Assembly (NCBI RefSeq): GCF_004342165.1
Contig: NZ_SMAL01000004.1
Span: forward strand, 1-64,000
Length of the DNA stretch: 64,000 nt
Source: Natranaerovirga pectinivora
Lineage (GTDB): Bacteria > Bacillota > Clostridia > Lachnospirales > DSM-24629
Direction: 5' to 3'
The notes beneath the pieces are model-generated. The model saw only the letters and a program-made list of their open reading frames with translations, searched no databases and had not been told where the DNA came from. Shown here piece after piece: positions 27,281-36,595 of this stretch; position 1 is the first letter of the stretch, and each line of letters begins with the position of its first letter. A program made the translations under genes and the position numbers.

Positions 27281-28205
27281 TTAACATCGCCACTATTTCA
27301 TCTAAAAGTATTTCTCTACCAATAGAACTATAACCTTGAATAAAATAAGGTGAAGCAGGTAAAGTCACAACATTACCATTTTGAACTGCTGGTAGATTAT
27401 TCCATATTGTACTGTCTAAAAGCAATTTTACATCTTCATCTGTAGCTATTAAAAAGATATGGTCTGCTTCTATTGTTGCTAATCCTTCAAAGGTAACTAC
27501 TGGTAAACTAATATCACTTTGCTCTGGCATACCTACTGGTTTTTTTAATCCCATATCTTGATATAAAACGCTTCCAAATCCAGCACCATCAAAGATAAAG
27601 AATGAACCACCACTGGCTAAGAAAGACAAATAACTTGTATCTTCCCCATATGCTTGTCTAATTTCAATGCCAACTTCTTCTGCCCTTTGATTGTAATTTT
27701 CTAACCAAGTATTTGCAATGTCTTCTTTATTAAATACTTTTGCTAAGGCTTTTACATCATCTTGCCAATTCAGGGCTTCTAATTGAATCATTACTGTAGG
27801 TGCAATTTTACTTAATTGATCGTACATTTTTTCTTGTACTGTAGAAATGACAATTAAATCAGGGTTTAAATTCATTACAGCTTCAATATCCATTGTATCT
27901 TGCATGCTATATCCTAAAATAGTAGCGCCTTCTAATACTTCTTCTAGATATGTAGGGAATTTTGTATAATCGTATGCATCACTATTGGCAGTTCCAATTA
28001 CTTTATAACCAAGTATTGATAAGATATCACTATTACCACTTAAATCAACAATACGTTCTGGACTCTCTGGAATCTGAACATCGCCTCTAACATCTGTTAC
28101 AGTTACGGTCTTTACCTCTTCATTCTTTTCTGTTTCATTGTTTGAACAACCAACGAACATAATCATAGCCAAACAAACAACTAAAAGTGTTTTTACCTTT
28201 TTCAT
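27267..28205 (-). CDS. Iron-siderophore substrate-binding lipoprotein
   Basis: This 312-residue protein has a lipoprotein signal (KKVKTLLVVC...MIMFVGC, lipobox cysteine at residue 20). A helical-backbone FepB/FhuD-type fold follows, with the start VTDVRGDVQIPESPERIVDL typical of the family. It is tethered to the outer face of the membrane and delivers ferric siderophore or haem to the FecCD pair. The ligand is unknown. It is the first gene of the operon, behind a Fur box. Confidence 0.88.
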   Translation of the reverse strand: MKKVKTLLVVCLAMIMFVGCSNNETEKNEEVKTVTVTDVRGDVQIPESPERIVDLSGNSDILSILGYKVIGTANSDAYDYTKFPTYLEEVLEGATILGYSMQDTMDIEAVMNLNPDLIVISTVQEKMYDQLSKIAPTVMIQLEALNWQDDVKALAKVFNKEDIANTWLENYNQRAEEVGIEIRQAYGEDTSYLSFLASGGSFFIFDGAGFGSVLYQDMGLKKPVGMPEQSDISLPVVTFEGLATIEADHIFLIATDEDVKLLLDSTIWNNLPAVQNGNVVTLPASPYFIQGYSSIGREILLDEIVAMLNETK

Positions 28206-28257
28206 TTATATCTTCCTTTCAACTTAACTTCATTTTTTTGACAAAATTTATTGTATA

Positions 28258-28272
28258 TGATTATCATTCTCA
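28258..28272. promoter_or_regulatory. Fur box
   Basis: Read on the minus strand, TGAGAATGATAATCA matches the Bacillus-type 7-1-7 Fur box (TGATAATnATTATCA) at nearly every conserved base. It lies between the iron-uptake operon and the divergent AraC regulator and could control both. Confidence 0.8.
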
Positions 28273-28381
28273 TTTCAATATCTGCAACTCATTTAATTAT
28301 TTTTGCATCTCTTATAATTATTTTTCTTGAATAATATAAAGTTATATCCTATAATCTTTTTTATAGATTAGGAGGATTCTT

Positions 28382-29383
28382 ATGATTGTAAACTCTAATG
28401 AAGCATTTAAATCTGCTGTTTTAAATCAATTAACTTTTGATAAATATGAGCATACTCATTACACTTTACATACCAATAAAAAAAAGCCTGAACTTGGGTA
28501 TCTCATTAGCTATACAAGGAGGGGGTACTACAACTTAGGCATTGCAGACTACACTATCCCAGAAGATTTTTCCATTTCATTTGATAACCCAGAGCTGTTG
28601 ATGCGATTTGGTCTTGTTTATAAAGGTGTTACAGAATTTCAGATTGAAAATAACCCTGTTTCTTCCTTTACACCTGCTTCATTTTTCGTTGTTGAAAAAG
28701 ATTTAAAAGGGCATCAAACTTGGAAAAAGGGGCAACATTTTCATGGCATAGAAATAACCCTATTTGAAAAATACTTTAGGGAAGTCATTGAGCCTAATTT
28801 TCCTAATTTAATGGACCTTGATTATTTTATTAAAAATCACACTTACATTTATTTGCCTTTAGAAGTTGTTGAGATCATCCGACAACTCCAAACATTGACC
28901 AATGAAAATGCATTAAATAATATCTATCTAGAAAGTAAAATACTTGAGTCTCTTGCTATTTTAATCAATGAAGTGACTAAGTCTCCAGAGAATGCTTTTA
29001 CCAATCAGATTAACTACGGTAATATCCGTATTGGTAAGAACAGAATTATAAAATTAACCTCTTCTGATATCCATGCTATTCAAAAAGCTCATGATATACT
29101 AGAAGAAAATTATACCAATCCACCAAGCATCAAAGCATTAAGTAAGATGGTCTTTTTAAATGAACAAAAATTAAAAGCAGGTTTTTCCAAACATTATCAT
29201 GTGTCCATTGGAGAATATGCTAACCATGTCAAAATGACAGTTGCTGCAAACCTACTCTCTACAACAGATTTAAGCATTGAAGATATTGCCATAAAAGTTG
29301 GTTACAATTATTCTGCTAACTTTTCAAAAATGTTCAAACAAACCTATGGAAAAACACCTTTACAGTTTAGAAAAACAAAGTAA
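28382..29383 (+). CDS. AraC-family regulator, probably siderophore-responsive
   Basis: This 333-residue protein has a C-terminal pair of helix-turn-helix motifs (about 230-333: PPSIKALSKMVFLNEQKLK and LSIEDIAIKVGYNYSANFSK). The N-terminal sensing region is about 210 residues. It is divergent from the iron-uptake operon across a Fur box. In known systems of this layout (YbtA, AlcR) the AraC protein activates uptake genes when the siderophore is present. That role here is inferred from position. TAGGAGG precedes the ATG. Confidence 0.85.
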   Translation: MIVNSNEAFKSAVLNQLTFDKYEHTHYTLHTNKKKPELGYLISYTRRGYYNLGIADYTIPEDFSISFDNPELLMRFGLVYKGVTEFQIENNPVSSFTPASFFVVEKDLKGHQTWKKGQHFHGIEITLFEKYFREVIEPNFPNLMDLDYFIKNHTYIYLPLEVVEIIRQLQTLTNENALNNIYLESKILESLAILINEVTKSPENAFTNQINYGNIRIGKNRIIKLTSSDIHAIQKAHDILEENYTNPPSIKALSKMVFLNEQKLKAGFSKHYHVSIGEYANHVKMTVAANLLSTTDLSIEDIAIKVGYNYSANFSKMFKQTYGKTPLQFRKTK

Positions 29384-29422
29384 AAAAGATTTTAGAAGTG
29401 TTATTTTCTAAAATCTTTTTTT
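29384..29422. terminator. Bidirectional intrinsic terminator
   Basis: AAAGATTTTAGAA and TTCTAAAATCTTT form the stem and a run of T follows. It is shared by the AraC gene and the convergent pectinesterase gene. Confidence 0.8.
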
Positions 29423-29428
29423 CATGTA

Positions 29429-30409
29429 TTACATTGATTCACTTAATCCTTTTATCATTTCATTTGGCAGTATCTTTTCTATTGAATACTTTCTTGCCTC
29501 AACTTCTGATAATACTTTAGCCCATTTTGCTCTTGATTCTAATTTTGCACCTGGTCCCTTGCTATTATACTCAACAAACTCTACTGTCGCTTCTGCCTCT
29601 ACTTTATTCCAGTTGTGCCAGCCTTCTCTGTGGATGTGCTTATCCATCCAACAATTAATATAAGCTACTTTTCCTTCATTTCGCCATGGTCTCCCTAGGT
29701 AGACCGTTTCTTCTTTTGCATCACTTATTAAATCACACTCAATAAATACATACCCATAATCTTGGTTAGCAGGAGTAGATGGTGCTGTAATATAGGCATT
29801 TTCTTTCATATTTCTATCAATGGCTTCTATAACACATTTATAAAAAACAGTTTTTGACGAACCAAAAATAAAATCAATATCACCTTTTATATAACAATTG
29901 CTATAAAGTTGACAGGTTGGCTTTCTTTCTAAGTGTTCCCCTGGTCCCTTAAAACCACCAGGAATAATTTCTTTCAATGGTAAAGGTCCTGTAAAAAGGG
30001 TATCTTGGCTACCTAAAAATTTACAGTTATTAAATACAGCTTGATCCCCATTTGCATACACTGCTATGGCTTGTCCAACAATTGTGCCGGGTCCAGCTGA
30101 ATTTTCAAAAGTAATATTCTCAGCCTTAAAATGATCTCCACCAATAAAAACAGTGTAAGACCTAAAGGTTCCCATTAATTCTTCACCAAATTCTTTTTTA
30201 CCATAGTCATTGTATGTAATTATCGTTTTATCTTTAGATTCTCCTATAAGCTCTATATTAGATTGCTCTATAAAGAGTTTTTCTTTGTATGTCCCGTTTT
30301 TAATTAAAATACGAACTGTCTCATCTTTATACTGACTTGCTGCATCAATTGCTAATTGAATACTTGTATAATTGCCACTACCATCTAAAGAAACTATAAT
30401 ATCTTTCAT
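29429..30409 (-). CDS. Pectinesterase without signal peptide
   Basis: This enzyme of about 326 residues belongs to carbohydrate esterase family 8. The conserved blocks are GQAIAVYANGD, the catalytic region GSQDTLF, the second catalytic Asp in GDIDFIFG and LGRPWR with the active-site Arg. It removes methyl esters from pectin. No signal peptide is seen, so it probably acts on imported oligogalacturonides in the cytoplasm. AGGAGG is 5 bases before the ATG at 30409. Another ATG three bases upstream is too close to the site. No other pectin gene is nearby. Confidence 0.88.
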   Translation of the reverse strand: MKDIIVSLDGSGNYTSIQLAIDAASQYKDETVRILIKNGTYKEKLFIEQSNIELIGESKDKTIITYNDYGKKEFGEELMGTFRSYTVFIGGDHFKAENITFENSAGPGTIVGQAIAVYANGDQAVFNNCKFLGSQDTLFTGPLPLKEIIPGGFKGPGEHLERKPTCQLYSNCYIKGDIDFIFGSSKTVFYKCVIEAIDRNMKENAYITAPSTPANQDYGYVFIECDLISDAKEETVYLGRPWRNEGKVAYINCWMDKHIHREGWHNWNKVEAEATVEFVEYNSKGPGAKLESRAKWAKVLSEVEARKYSIEKILPNEMIKGLSESM

Positions 30410-30571
30410 CATATCCTCCTTAAAGCCACTGTTATATCTTCTAATAATTATATAACAGTAATAGGAAATGAACAACTAACAGTATTCAATAATTTCTGTA
30501 TTCAAAGTATAAAAAGATATAGAAAGAGAAAACTACTCTAGATACTTATATTAATAAACGAGGTGTTTCAT

Positions 30572-31213
30572 ATGAAAAAATTGCTTTATATCACTTGCAA
30601 CACAAAGCCTGAGATATTATCTACTAGCAAATCAATTGGTAGGGAATTTGTTGCTTCCTTTTTAGAAAACAATAAAGATGTGGAAGTTAATGAATTTGAC
30701 CTTAATGATATCTCTTTGCCAAAGCTTCATTATAAGTATTTTAAAGAGAGAAATTCTCTTGTAGATACTGAATCTTATAACGCTCTATCTTTAGAAGAAA
30801 GAGCTAATGTTGACAGAATTATTGAACTTTCAAAAGAATTTAAGGATGCAGACATCTATGTTCTCGCTGTACCTATGTGGAGTTTGATGTTTCCTGCGCC
30901 ATTAAAAGAATACTTAGATTGTATCATACAAAAAGATATTCTTATAAAAATTGGTCCTGAGAAAGTTGAAGGATTATTAGATGACAAAGAACGAACCATG
31001 GTATACATTCAATCGTCAGGTGGCAGTATTCCATGGCTATTAGAAAGAAAAATAAACCACGGGGGTACTTATATTAAGGACATCTTCAAATTTTTAGGAA
31101 TTAAGCATTTCAATGAAATATTAGTTGATAATATAGGATTTACTAAAGAAGAACATGATAAGGCCGTTGAAAAAGGAAAAAAAGAGGCCAAAGCCTTAGG
31201 CATAAAGCTCTAA
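30572..31213 (+). CDS. azoR: FMN-dependent NADH-azoreductase
   Basis: A flavodoxin-like protein of about 213 residues. The AzoR landmarks are MKKLLYITCNTKP with the FMN phosphate loop, VPMWSLMFPAPLKEYLDC, and IQSSGGSIPW. It reduces azo compounds and quinones with NADH and FMN in the cytoplasm. The ATG at 30572 has GAGGTG upstream. It is a single gene with its own promoter region. Confidence 0.88.
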   Translation: MKKLLYITCNTKPEILSTSKSIGREFVASFLENNKDVEVNEFDLNDISLPKLHYKYFKERNSLVDTESYNALSLEERANVDRIIELSKEFKDADIYVLAVPMWSLMFPAPLKEYLDCIIQKDILIKIGPEKVEGLLDDKERTMVYIQSSGGSIPWLLERKINHGGTYIKDIFKFLGIKHFNEILVDNIGFTKEEHDKAVEKGKKEAKALGIKL

Positions 31214-31244
31214 TCCTCTTATCATATAATTCTCCAAATAACAT

Positions 31245-33206
31245 TTATTTAATAAAATCCTCTAGTGATTTAATACTGGCTCCTTGGGGCAATGCGTTCA
31301 TTACAACCTTTTCCCATGGAGATCTAACTATTGAATCTAATATAACAATAGCACCACGGTCATTTTGGGTTCTAATTAATCTTCCACAGCCTTGTTTCAA
31401 TTTTAGTCCCATTTCAGGGTAGTCAACTGCTTGTATTGGGTCTAATCCATCTTCTTTTGCTTCTTTTCTCTTAGATTCAATTAATGGATCTAGAGTTGGA
31501 AATGGCATCTGCCATATAATTAAAAGGGTTAGTGCGTCGCCAGGTACATCTATTCCTTCCCAGAAATTAGAACCAATTAACACAGAGGATACATCTTCTC
31601 TAAAGGTTCTTACAAGATAACCTCGGTCTCCCTTATCCTCCCACAAAAACTGAAAGGGCAATTTATAAGTTTCAAGACCCTTTCTAATTTTTTTAACTTC
31701 ATTTAGAGAATTGGTAAGTATTAATGCTTGACCCTTGTTTTGTTTTAATAAAGAGGCTAACTTTGTAATCTTCTCTGTGAAACTCATATCTACGCTACTT
31801 TTTGAAATAGCCTGATTCAAATAAACCACAGCTTGTTCTTCCATATCAAAAGGACTTTCAATAGTTGAAAATGAAGGGTTTGTTAAGCCAAGGGTTCTTA
31901 TAAAATAACTAAAGTCACCTTTACTGCTTAATGTAGCAGAAGTAAAAACAATAGGTAAGCCCTTCTTATATAAGTTCTGTTCTAACCGTTTATCTAAATG
32001 TTTTGGTACTACCCAAAAACTATTATCTTTTTTATCAACCCAAGTTATAACATTTTTACTTTTGTCTCTATAAAATCTCATTAATGCCATCATTGCACTA
32101 TCAATTTGACCTTCATATATTTGCAAATCTGTTGAATGTACAGATTCAATATATAATTCTTGTTCGATTTGTATTTCCAGTAATAGGGCATCTAATGCTT
32201 TATGAAGATTACTTGCTGCTTTTAATATTTGATCATCTACTTTAATGGCTAACCTTTCTGAACCTTCATCTAAAATAATCCTTTCGTATAATTTATTAAA
32301 AAACTCTGAGGAAACTTGACTTAGAGTACCTATTATTGAAACCAATGCTTTTCTTGCATCCTGAATTTTTTCTAAAGTTACAATTATATTATCTATATTT
32401 TCCTTAATAATTTGTGTTCCTGCTGCCATAGCTGCCGGAAGGATCACTTTATGACCCTCATCAAAAACAACCCCTGAATAAGTAGGAAGGATAGGTAATT
32501 TACCATCTGCAATGCGTTCATCCCTTGTCCATAAGTCTTTAAAAAAGATTTCATGGTCTGCAATAATTAAGTCTATTGTAGGCCTATAATGTTCTCTTGC
32601 CTTAATAAGTTTACAAAAACCACGACTGGAACACATATCACAAGGCAAATACTCATTCCAACTTATTTGTTTCCATACACGATCTGATAAAAGTGGCATT
32701 TCTGAGCGCTCTCCACTTTTTGTTTTATTAATCCATTCTTCTAAGTCATTGGAACTTACATTAGATACATTATTTAAAAAGTTCTTAGATTCACTAACCC
32801 GTACATCACAAAGATACTGGCTAGGATCCTTTGCCATTCTAGCATCTATTTCAATACCTAGTATCTTAGATAAAGCACTAATATCACCATTAGGCCCTGC
32901 AAGCTGTTCCTGAAGTGCTGTTGTTGCACAAGCAATGACAACAGGTTTTCCGCTATAACGGGCATAGGCAATGGCAGGAAGCAAGTATGCAAAAGTCTTC
33001 CCCGTACCCAGTCCTGCTTCAGCCAAATGTACGTTTTTACCAGAAATGGCATCTCCTACTTGAAAAGCTGTATATATTTGTTCATCACGCACTTCATAGC
33101 CATGCTCTGGAAGGATATCATAAAAAACATCTCCAATCCATTCTGATAACTTGGCTGGAAACGCGTCTGCTGTATCGTAATGAAAAAGTGGTTTAACTCT
33201 TGGCAT
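31245..33206 (-). CDS. DinG/XPD-type ATP-dependent DNA helicase
   Basis: This 653-residue superfamily 2 helicase has Walker A AGLGTGKT (64-71), VVFDEGHK as the DEAH-like box, LTSATL, and GSNFWEGIDVPGD. The final arginine-finger block is QGCGRLIRT. Cysteines around YLCDV and LPCDMCSSRGFC (about 190-200) fit the iron-sulphur cluster of the XPD/DinG group. It lacks the exonuclease domain of Bacillus DinG, so it is closer to YoaA/CasDinG-like forms. It probably unwinds 5'-to-3' in DNA repair. AGGAG precedes the ATG. Confidence 0.87.
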   Translation of the reverse strand: MPRVKPLFHYDTADAFPAKLSEWIGDVFYDILPEHGYEVRDEQIYTAFQVGDAISGKNVHLAEAGLGTGKTFAYLLPAIAYARYSGKPVVIACATTALQEQLAGPNGDISALSKILGIEIDARMAKDPSQYLCDVRVSESKNFLNNVSNVSSNDLEEWINKTKSGERSEMPLLSDRVWKQISWNEYLPCDMCSSRGFCKLIKAREHYRPTIDLIIADHEIFFKDLWTRDERIADGKLPILPTYSGVVFDEGHKVILPAAMAAGTQIIKENIDNIIVTLEKIQDARKALVSIIGTLSQVSSEFFNKLYERIILDEGSERLAIKVDDQILKAASNLHKALDALLLEIQIEQELYIESVHSTDLQIYEGQIDSAMMALMRFYRDKSKNVITWVDKKDNSFWVVPKHLDKRLEQNLYKKGLPIVFTSATLSSKGDFSYFIRTLGLTNPSFSTIESPFDMEEQAVVYLNQAISKSSVDMSFTEKITKLASLLKQNKGQALILTNSLNEVKKIRKGLETYKLPFQFLWEDKGDRGYLVRTFREDVSSVLIGSNFWEGIDVPGDALTLLIIWQMPFPTLDPLIESKRKEAKEDGLDPIQAVDYPEMGLKLKQGCGRLIRTQNDRGAIVILDSIVRSPWEKVVMNALPQGASIKSLEDFIK

Positions 33207-33553
33207 AATTCTTTTCTCCTATATAATCTTAAGCACTATACTTAAGAAACTTCTTCTATATAATTATCAACTACTACATGTTTTAGCAATCTTTAGAGAT
33301 TATATCATATTTTTACCTTAGTAAATTATAATATAACAAAAAACAAACCCAATCAAGATAATATCTCAAAAAGGGTTATTTACAATCTTATGTCTTTTGG
33401 GAATTAAGAGGAATAGGCTGAGTTCTTCTAAAAACAACTAAAATTACACTATTGAAGAAATTATATCATGTTTTTTACAATAATAAATATAATAAAAATA
33501 AACCCAATTAAAATATTCATTTTAAAAGGGTTTATACATCTATTTTTTAACTT
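33207..33553. terminator. Tandem related terminators after the RND gene
   Basis: Two copies of an ~80-base element, at about 33297-33375 and 33461-33535, share ATTATATCAT followed by an AT-rich stretch and a CCC...GGG stem. On the minus strand each forms an AACCC/GGGTT hairpin followed by T-rich DNA, so both can terminate the RND exporter gene. Nothing else is seen in the stretch except the helicase promoter side. Confidence 0.5.
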
Positions 33554-35827
33554 TTATGAAGACTTATCATTTACAACAGTCTTTGATGAATATAGTATCA
33601 AAAACAATGCAGGAATTAGGGTCAAAGTAATAATAATGCATATCAATAATCCTAAAGCCACAGTAAATCCTAAATTAGCCATTCCTGGATGATTTATAAA
33701 TGTTAATCCACCAAATCCAATTAAAGTTGTAAGTGCTGTTAAAACAATTGCTTTACCGGTAGTCATTAAAACATATCCAATATTTCTTTCATCCTCTGAC
33801 TTTAAGCGGTGCAACAAATGAATGCTACTGTCGATACCAATTCCAATGAGTAAAGGAAAAGCTGCTATACTTAATACGTTAATATCTTTATCTAATAAAG
33901 GTAATACCCCTATGGTAAAATAAAGTGTCAAAATAACTGGTGCAATGGCTATTACCATATCTTTGAAAGATTTAAAAACGATCAATAAAAATACTGCCAC
34001 TATAACAATACAAATTATTGAAATCCTAACAATATCCTCTTTTACCATAGCCACAACTTCATTCATAATTGCAGCCATACTTACAGGGGTATTCCCACTA
34101 ACTTTCAATATTACTTCTTCTAAGTTTTTATAATGCTCTTCCTCATATATATTTACCGAAGGAATAACTTCCACTAACAACCTTCCTTCTAAGCCTACGT
34201 AATTTCCTTGTAAATTATCAGGGAGATCAATAATCTTCATCTTTTCAATATTAAACCCTTCTAGGTTCTCATACCCCATTGAAAGTAGGAAGTTTTCAAG
34301 ATTTCTAATGACTTCTAACTTGTATCCTTGATCTTTGGGTAAGTACTCATATATAGAAAGCACTCTTTCTACATCATCTCTTTTTTCTAGGACTTCTATG
34401 GCATTTATTAACATGTTTTCATCTTCTACCATAAATGTTAATGTATTGGGATTGTAGCCAAATCCTTCTTTTATAATTTCTTCCCATTTTTTACTCTCAA
34501 TATTATCAGGATATATTTTATCCATATCCCCCACAATTTCTGTATTCTTTACATTTAAGTAGAATAATGGGATTAATAATGTTATAACAAATATGATCAA
34601 ATAAGGTCTTTTTTCTATTTTTAACCCAATACTGTTTAAAAATTTAAAGTTTGCTTTTTTCTTTGTAACTTTTATTTGTTTATTATGGTCTATTAAAAGT
34701 ATTAAAGACGGTACGATTATTAACATTGTGATACACAAAGCAAAAACCCCTATTGCTGATATAATGCCCATTTGCTCAAAGGCTTTAAATTTAGCCAATA
34801 CGAATGCAAAAAATGCTACACTTGTTGTAATTGCACCTGTAACGATACTTACACCTGTTTTCTTTAAAGATATTCTAACGGAAGTCACAACATCTATCTC
34901 TTTTTCCCTTTCTTCAATATATCTAGAGATTAAGTGAATGGCAAAATCAATTCCAAGGCCTACAAGCAAAAGTGCAAAACTCATAGAAAACATATTAATT
35001 GATCCATAGACCCCATAGGCAAATGTAGCTGCAATTAACGCACCTAGTACCAAAGGATAAATAACAGAACTTAGCAATATGGTTCTTCTAAAAGATATTA
35101 CAATCAAAAGAATTATCAAACAAATAGTTATAAGAAATGTTCCAAAAAAACCATCAAAGGCCACTCTATCTGCTTCAATATCTTGAATAAAAGCACCACC
35201 TGTTAACCCTGCTTCAATATTACGATATGTCTCTTCATTTAACAAAGTATTAATCGAACTTCTTATTTCATCATAAAATTCTTCTCTACTTTCTAAAAAA
35301 TTATTTCTTTCAATCTTTGGTCTTAACATCATTAAAAATATATTTTCTTCTTCATTTGTTATGTATTGTATTAAATCTTCATCAGGTATATCCTTTTCAT
35401 TTGATATTGACAACAATATCGTATTAATGGTTTCTAAGTCCGTTGATTTCATAGCATTATCAATATCTTGGTATACTTGTATGTCTAAAAATAACATACT
35501 ATAATCTTCTACTTCTTTTAAGTCAATATTATATAGTATTTCTACACTTACTTGTCTTTGAAGGATTTCTTTTTCTAGGTCTCTCATAAAAGGTTTTATT
35601 TTTTCTTTCTCACCTTTTACTACTACAATACCACTTTCTTGAGAATCAAAATATTGATCAAACTCATTACTTGATTCCAATATTTTACTATCTTTTGGTA
35701 ACATTTCTTCCATATCAGAACTAATCTTAAGTTTTGATGCAGCAAAAGCTGTTATTACAAAAATAAACAAACTCATGATTAGTATCTTTTTATAATGTTT
35801 TATAATCATATTTTCTAATTTATACAT
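33554..35827 (-). CDS. RND-superfamily (MMPL-type) exporter
   Basis: This protein of about 757 residues has two repeats, each with one TM, a large extracellular loop and five clustered TM helices. The loops hold the SSDMEEMLPKDS and VGDMDKIYPDN segments typical of Gram-positive/archaeal RND exporters. GLGIDFAIHL and GIGIDSSIHLLHR mark the TM4-type proton-relay helices of each half. It probably exports a hydrophobic or lipid substrate. The ATG at 35827 has GGGTGG eight bases upstream. The TetR gene ends just before it, so the two form an operon. Confidence 0.83.
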   Translation of the reverse strand: MYKLENMIIKHYKKILIMSLFIFVITAFAASKLKISSDMEEMLPKDSKILESSNEFDQYFDSQESGIVVVKGEKEKIKPFMRDLEKEILQRQVSVEILYNIDLKEVEDYSMLFLDIQVYQDIDNAMKSTDLETINTILLSISNEKDIPDEDLIQYITNEEENIFLMMLRPKIERNNFLESREEFYDEIRSSINTLLNEETYRNIEAGLTGGAFIQDIEADRVAFDGFFGTFLITICLIILLIVISFRRTILLSSVIYPLVLGALIAATFAYGVYGSINMFSMSFALLLVGLGIDFAIHLISRYIEEREKEIDVVTSVRISLKKTGVSIVTGAITTSVAFFAFVLAKFKAFEQMGIISAIGVFALCITMLIIVPSLILLIDHNKQIKVTKKKANFKFLNSIGLKIEKRPYLIIFVITLLIPLFYLNVKNTEIVGDMDKIYPDNIESKKWEEIIKEGFGYNPNTLTFMVEDENMLINAIEVLEKRDDVERVLSIYEYLPKDQGYKLEVIRNLENFLLSMGYENLEGFNIEKMKIIDLPDNLQGNYVGLEGRLLVEVIPSVNIYEEEHYKNLEEVILKVSGNTPVSMAAIMNEVVAMVKEDIVRISIICIVIVAVFLLIVFKSFKDMVIAIAPVILTLYFTIGVLPLLDKDINVLSIAAFPLLIGIGIDSSIHLLHRLKSEDERNIGYVLMTTGKAIVLTALTTLIGFGGLTFINHPGMANLGFTVALGLLICIIITLTLIPALFLILYSSKTVVNDKSS

Positions 35828-35832
35828 TTTAT

Positions 35833-36417
35833 TTACCACCCAATTATCTTATTAATGATATTTTTTAATTCTTCCTCTACCTCCAAAAGTTCGTATTCAA
35901 GAGTTCCTAATATAATTCTTTCTAAAAATTCATGTATGGCTATAAAAATAAATCTAGCATAAAATTCCGTATCTTTTATATTCAAAATACTTTGAGCAAC
36001 GCCCCTATCAAACCATTTTTTCAGTGCACTTATATATTGTTCTTCTATTGAATTGTTTTTCTTATCAAAATGAATAAACTCTAAGAATTTTACTTGATGA
36101 ATCATTCTGATAATTTTTTTGTTTTTTGATGTAAACTTTAACATTTTATTAATAAAATAGTCTATGGTTTCCTTTGTAATAGGCGCATAGTTAAACTTTT
36201 CTAACTCACTAGAAAATGTTAGAACCCCTTTTTGAACAAGACTCCAAGCCAATTCATCTTTGCTCTCAAAATATAAATAAAAAGTACCTTTTGCAACACC
36301 TGCTTTTTCTACAATTTCATTTACAGAGGTTTTGCTAATATCTTTTTCATAGAACAAAGCTTCAGCAGCTTCTAATATTTTTCTTTTTGTCTTTTTTGCT
36401 TTATCACTTTTTAACAT
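35833..36417 (-). CDS. TetR-family repressor of the RND exporter
   Basis: This 194-residue protein has a TetR DNA-binding domain: KRKILEAAEALFYEKD, then VNEIVEKAGVAKGTFYLYF as the helix-turn-helix (about 30-50). The C-terminal ligand region is all-helical and of normal length. It is the first gene of the operon with the RND exporter. A palindrome downstream of its promoter is the probable operator, so it should repress itself and the exporter until its ligand appears. Confidence 0.87.
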   Translation of the reverse strand: MLKSDKAKKTKRKILEAAEALFYEKDISKTSVNEIVEKAGVAKGTFYLYFESKDELAWSLVQKGVLTFSSELEKFNYAPITKETIDYFINKMLKFTSKNKKIIRMIHQVKFLEFIHFDKKNNSIEEQYISALKKWFDRGVAQSILNIKDTEFYARFIFIAIHEFLERIILGTLEYELLEVEEELKNIINKIIGW

Positions 36418-36455
36418 TTAATTCACATCCTTACGCGCGTAGTAGGAGTTGTAAA

Positions 36456-36502
36456 ATGACCCTTGGTCATATTTTATTATATAAAGGGTTTATAATTAAT
36501 TC
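36456..36502 (-). promoter_or_regulatory. TetR-RND promoter and operator
   Basis: On the minus strand, TTGAAT and TATAAT are separated by 17 bases. Just downstream, ATGACC-AAG-GGTCAT at 36470-36456 is a perfect inverted repeat over the likely transcription start. Confidence 0.75.
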
Positions 36503-36546
36503 AATGTACACTTTTATTAAAAAGGTCAGTTTCTATGTATTAAACT

Positions 36547-36592
36547 AAAACCAACCCCTCCTAAGACAATGTTCTCAAAAGGGGTTGGTTTA
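36547..36592 (-). terminator. Intrinsic terminator after the histidine kinase gene
   Basis: The minus-strand stem is ATAAACCAACCCCTT with AGGGGTTGGTTTT, with a T-rich tail. It starts four bases past the kinase stop codon. Confidence 0.8.
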
Positions 36593-36595
36593 TCA

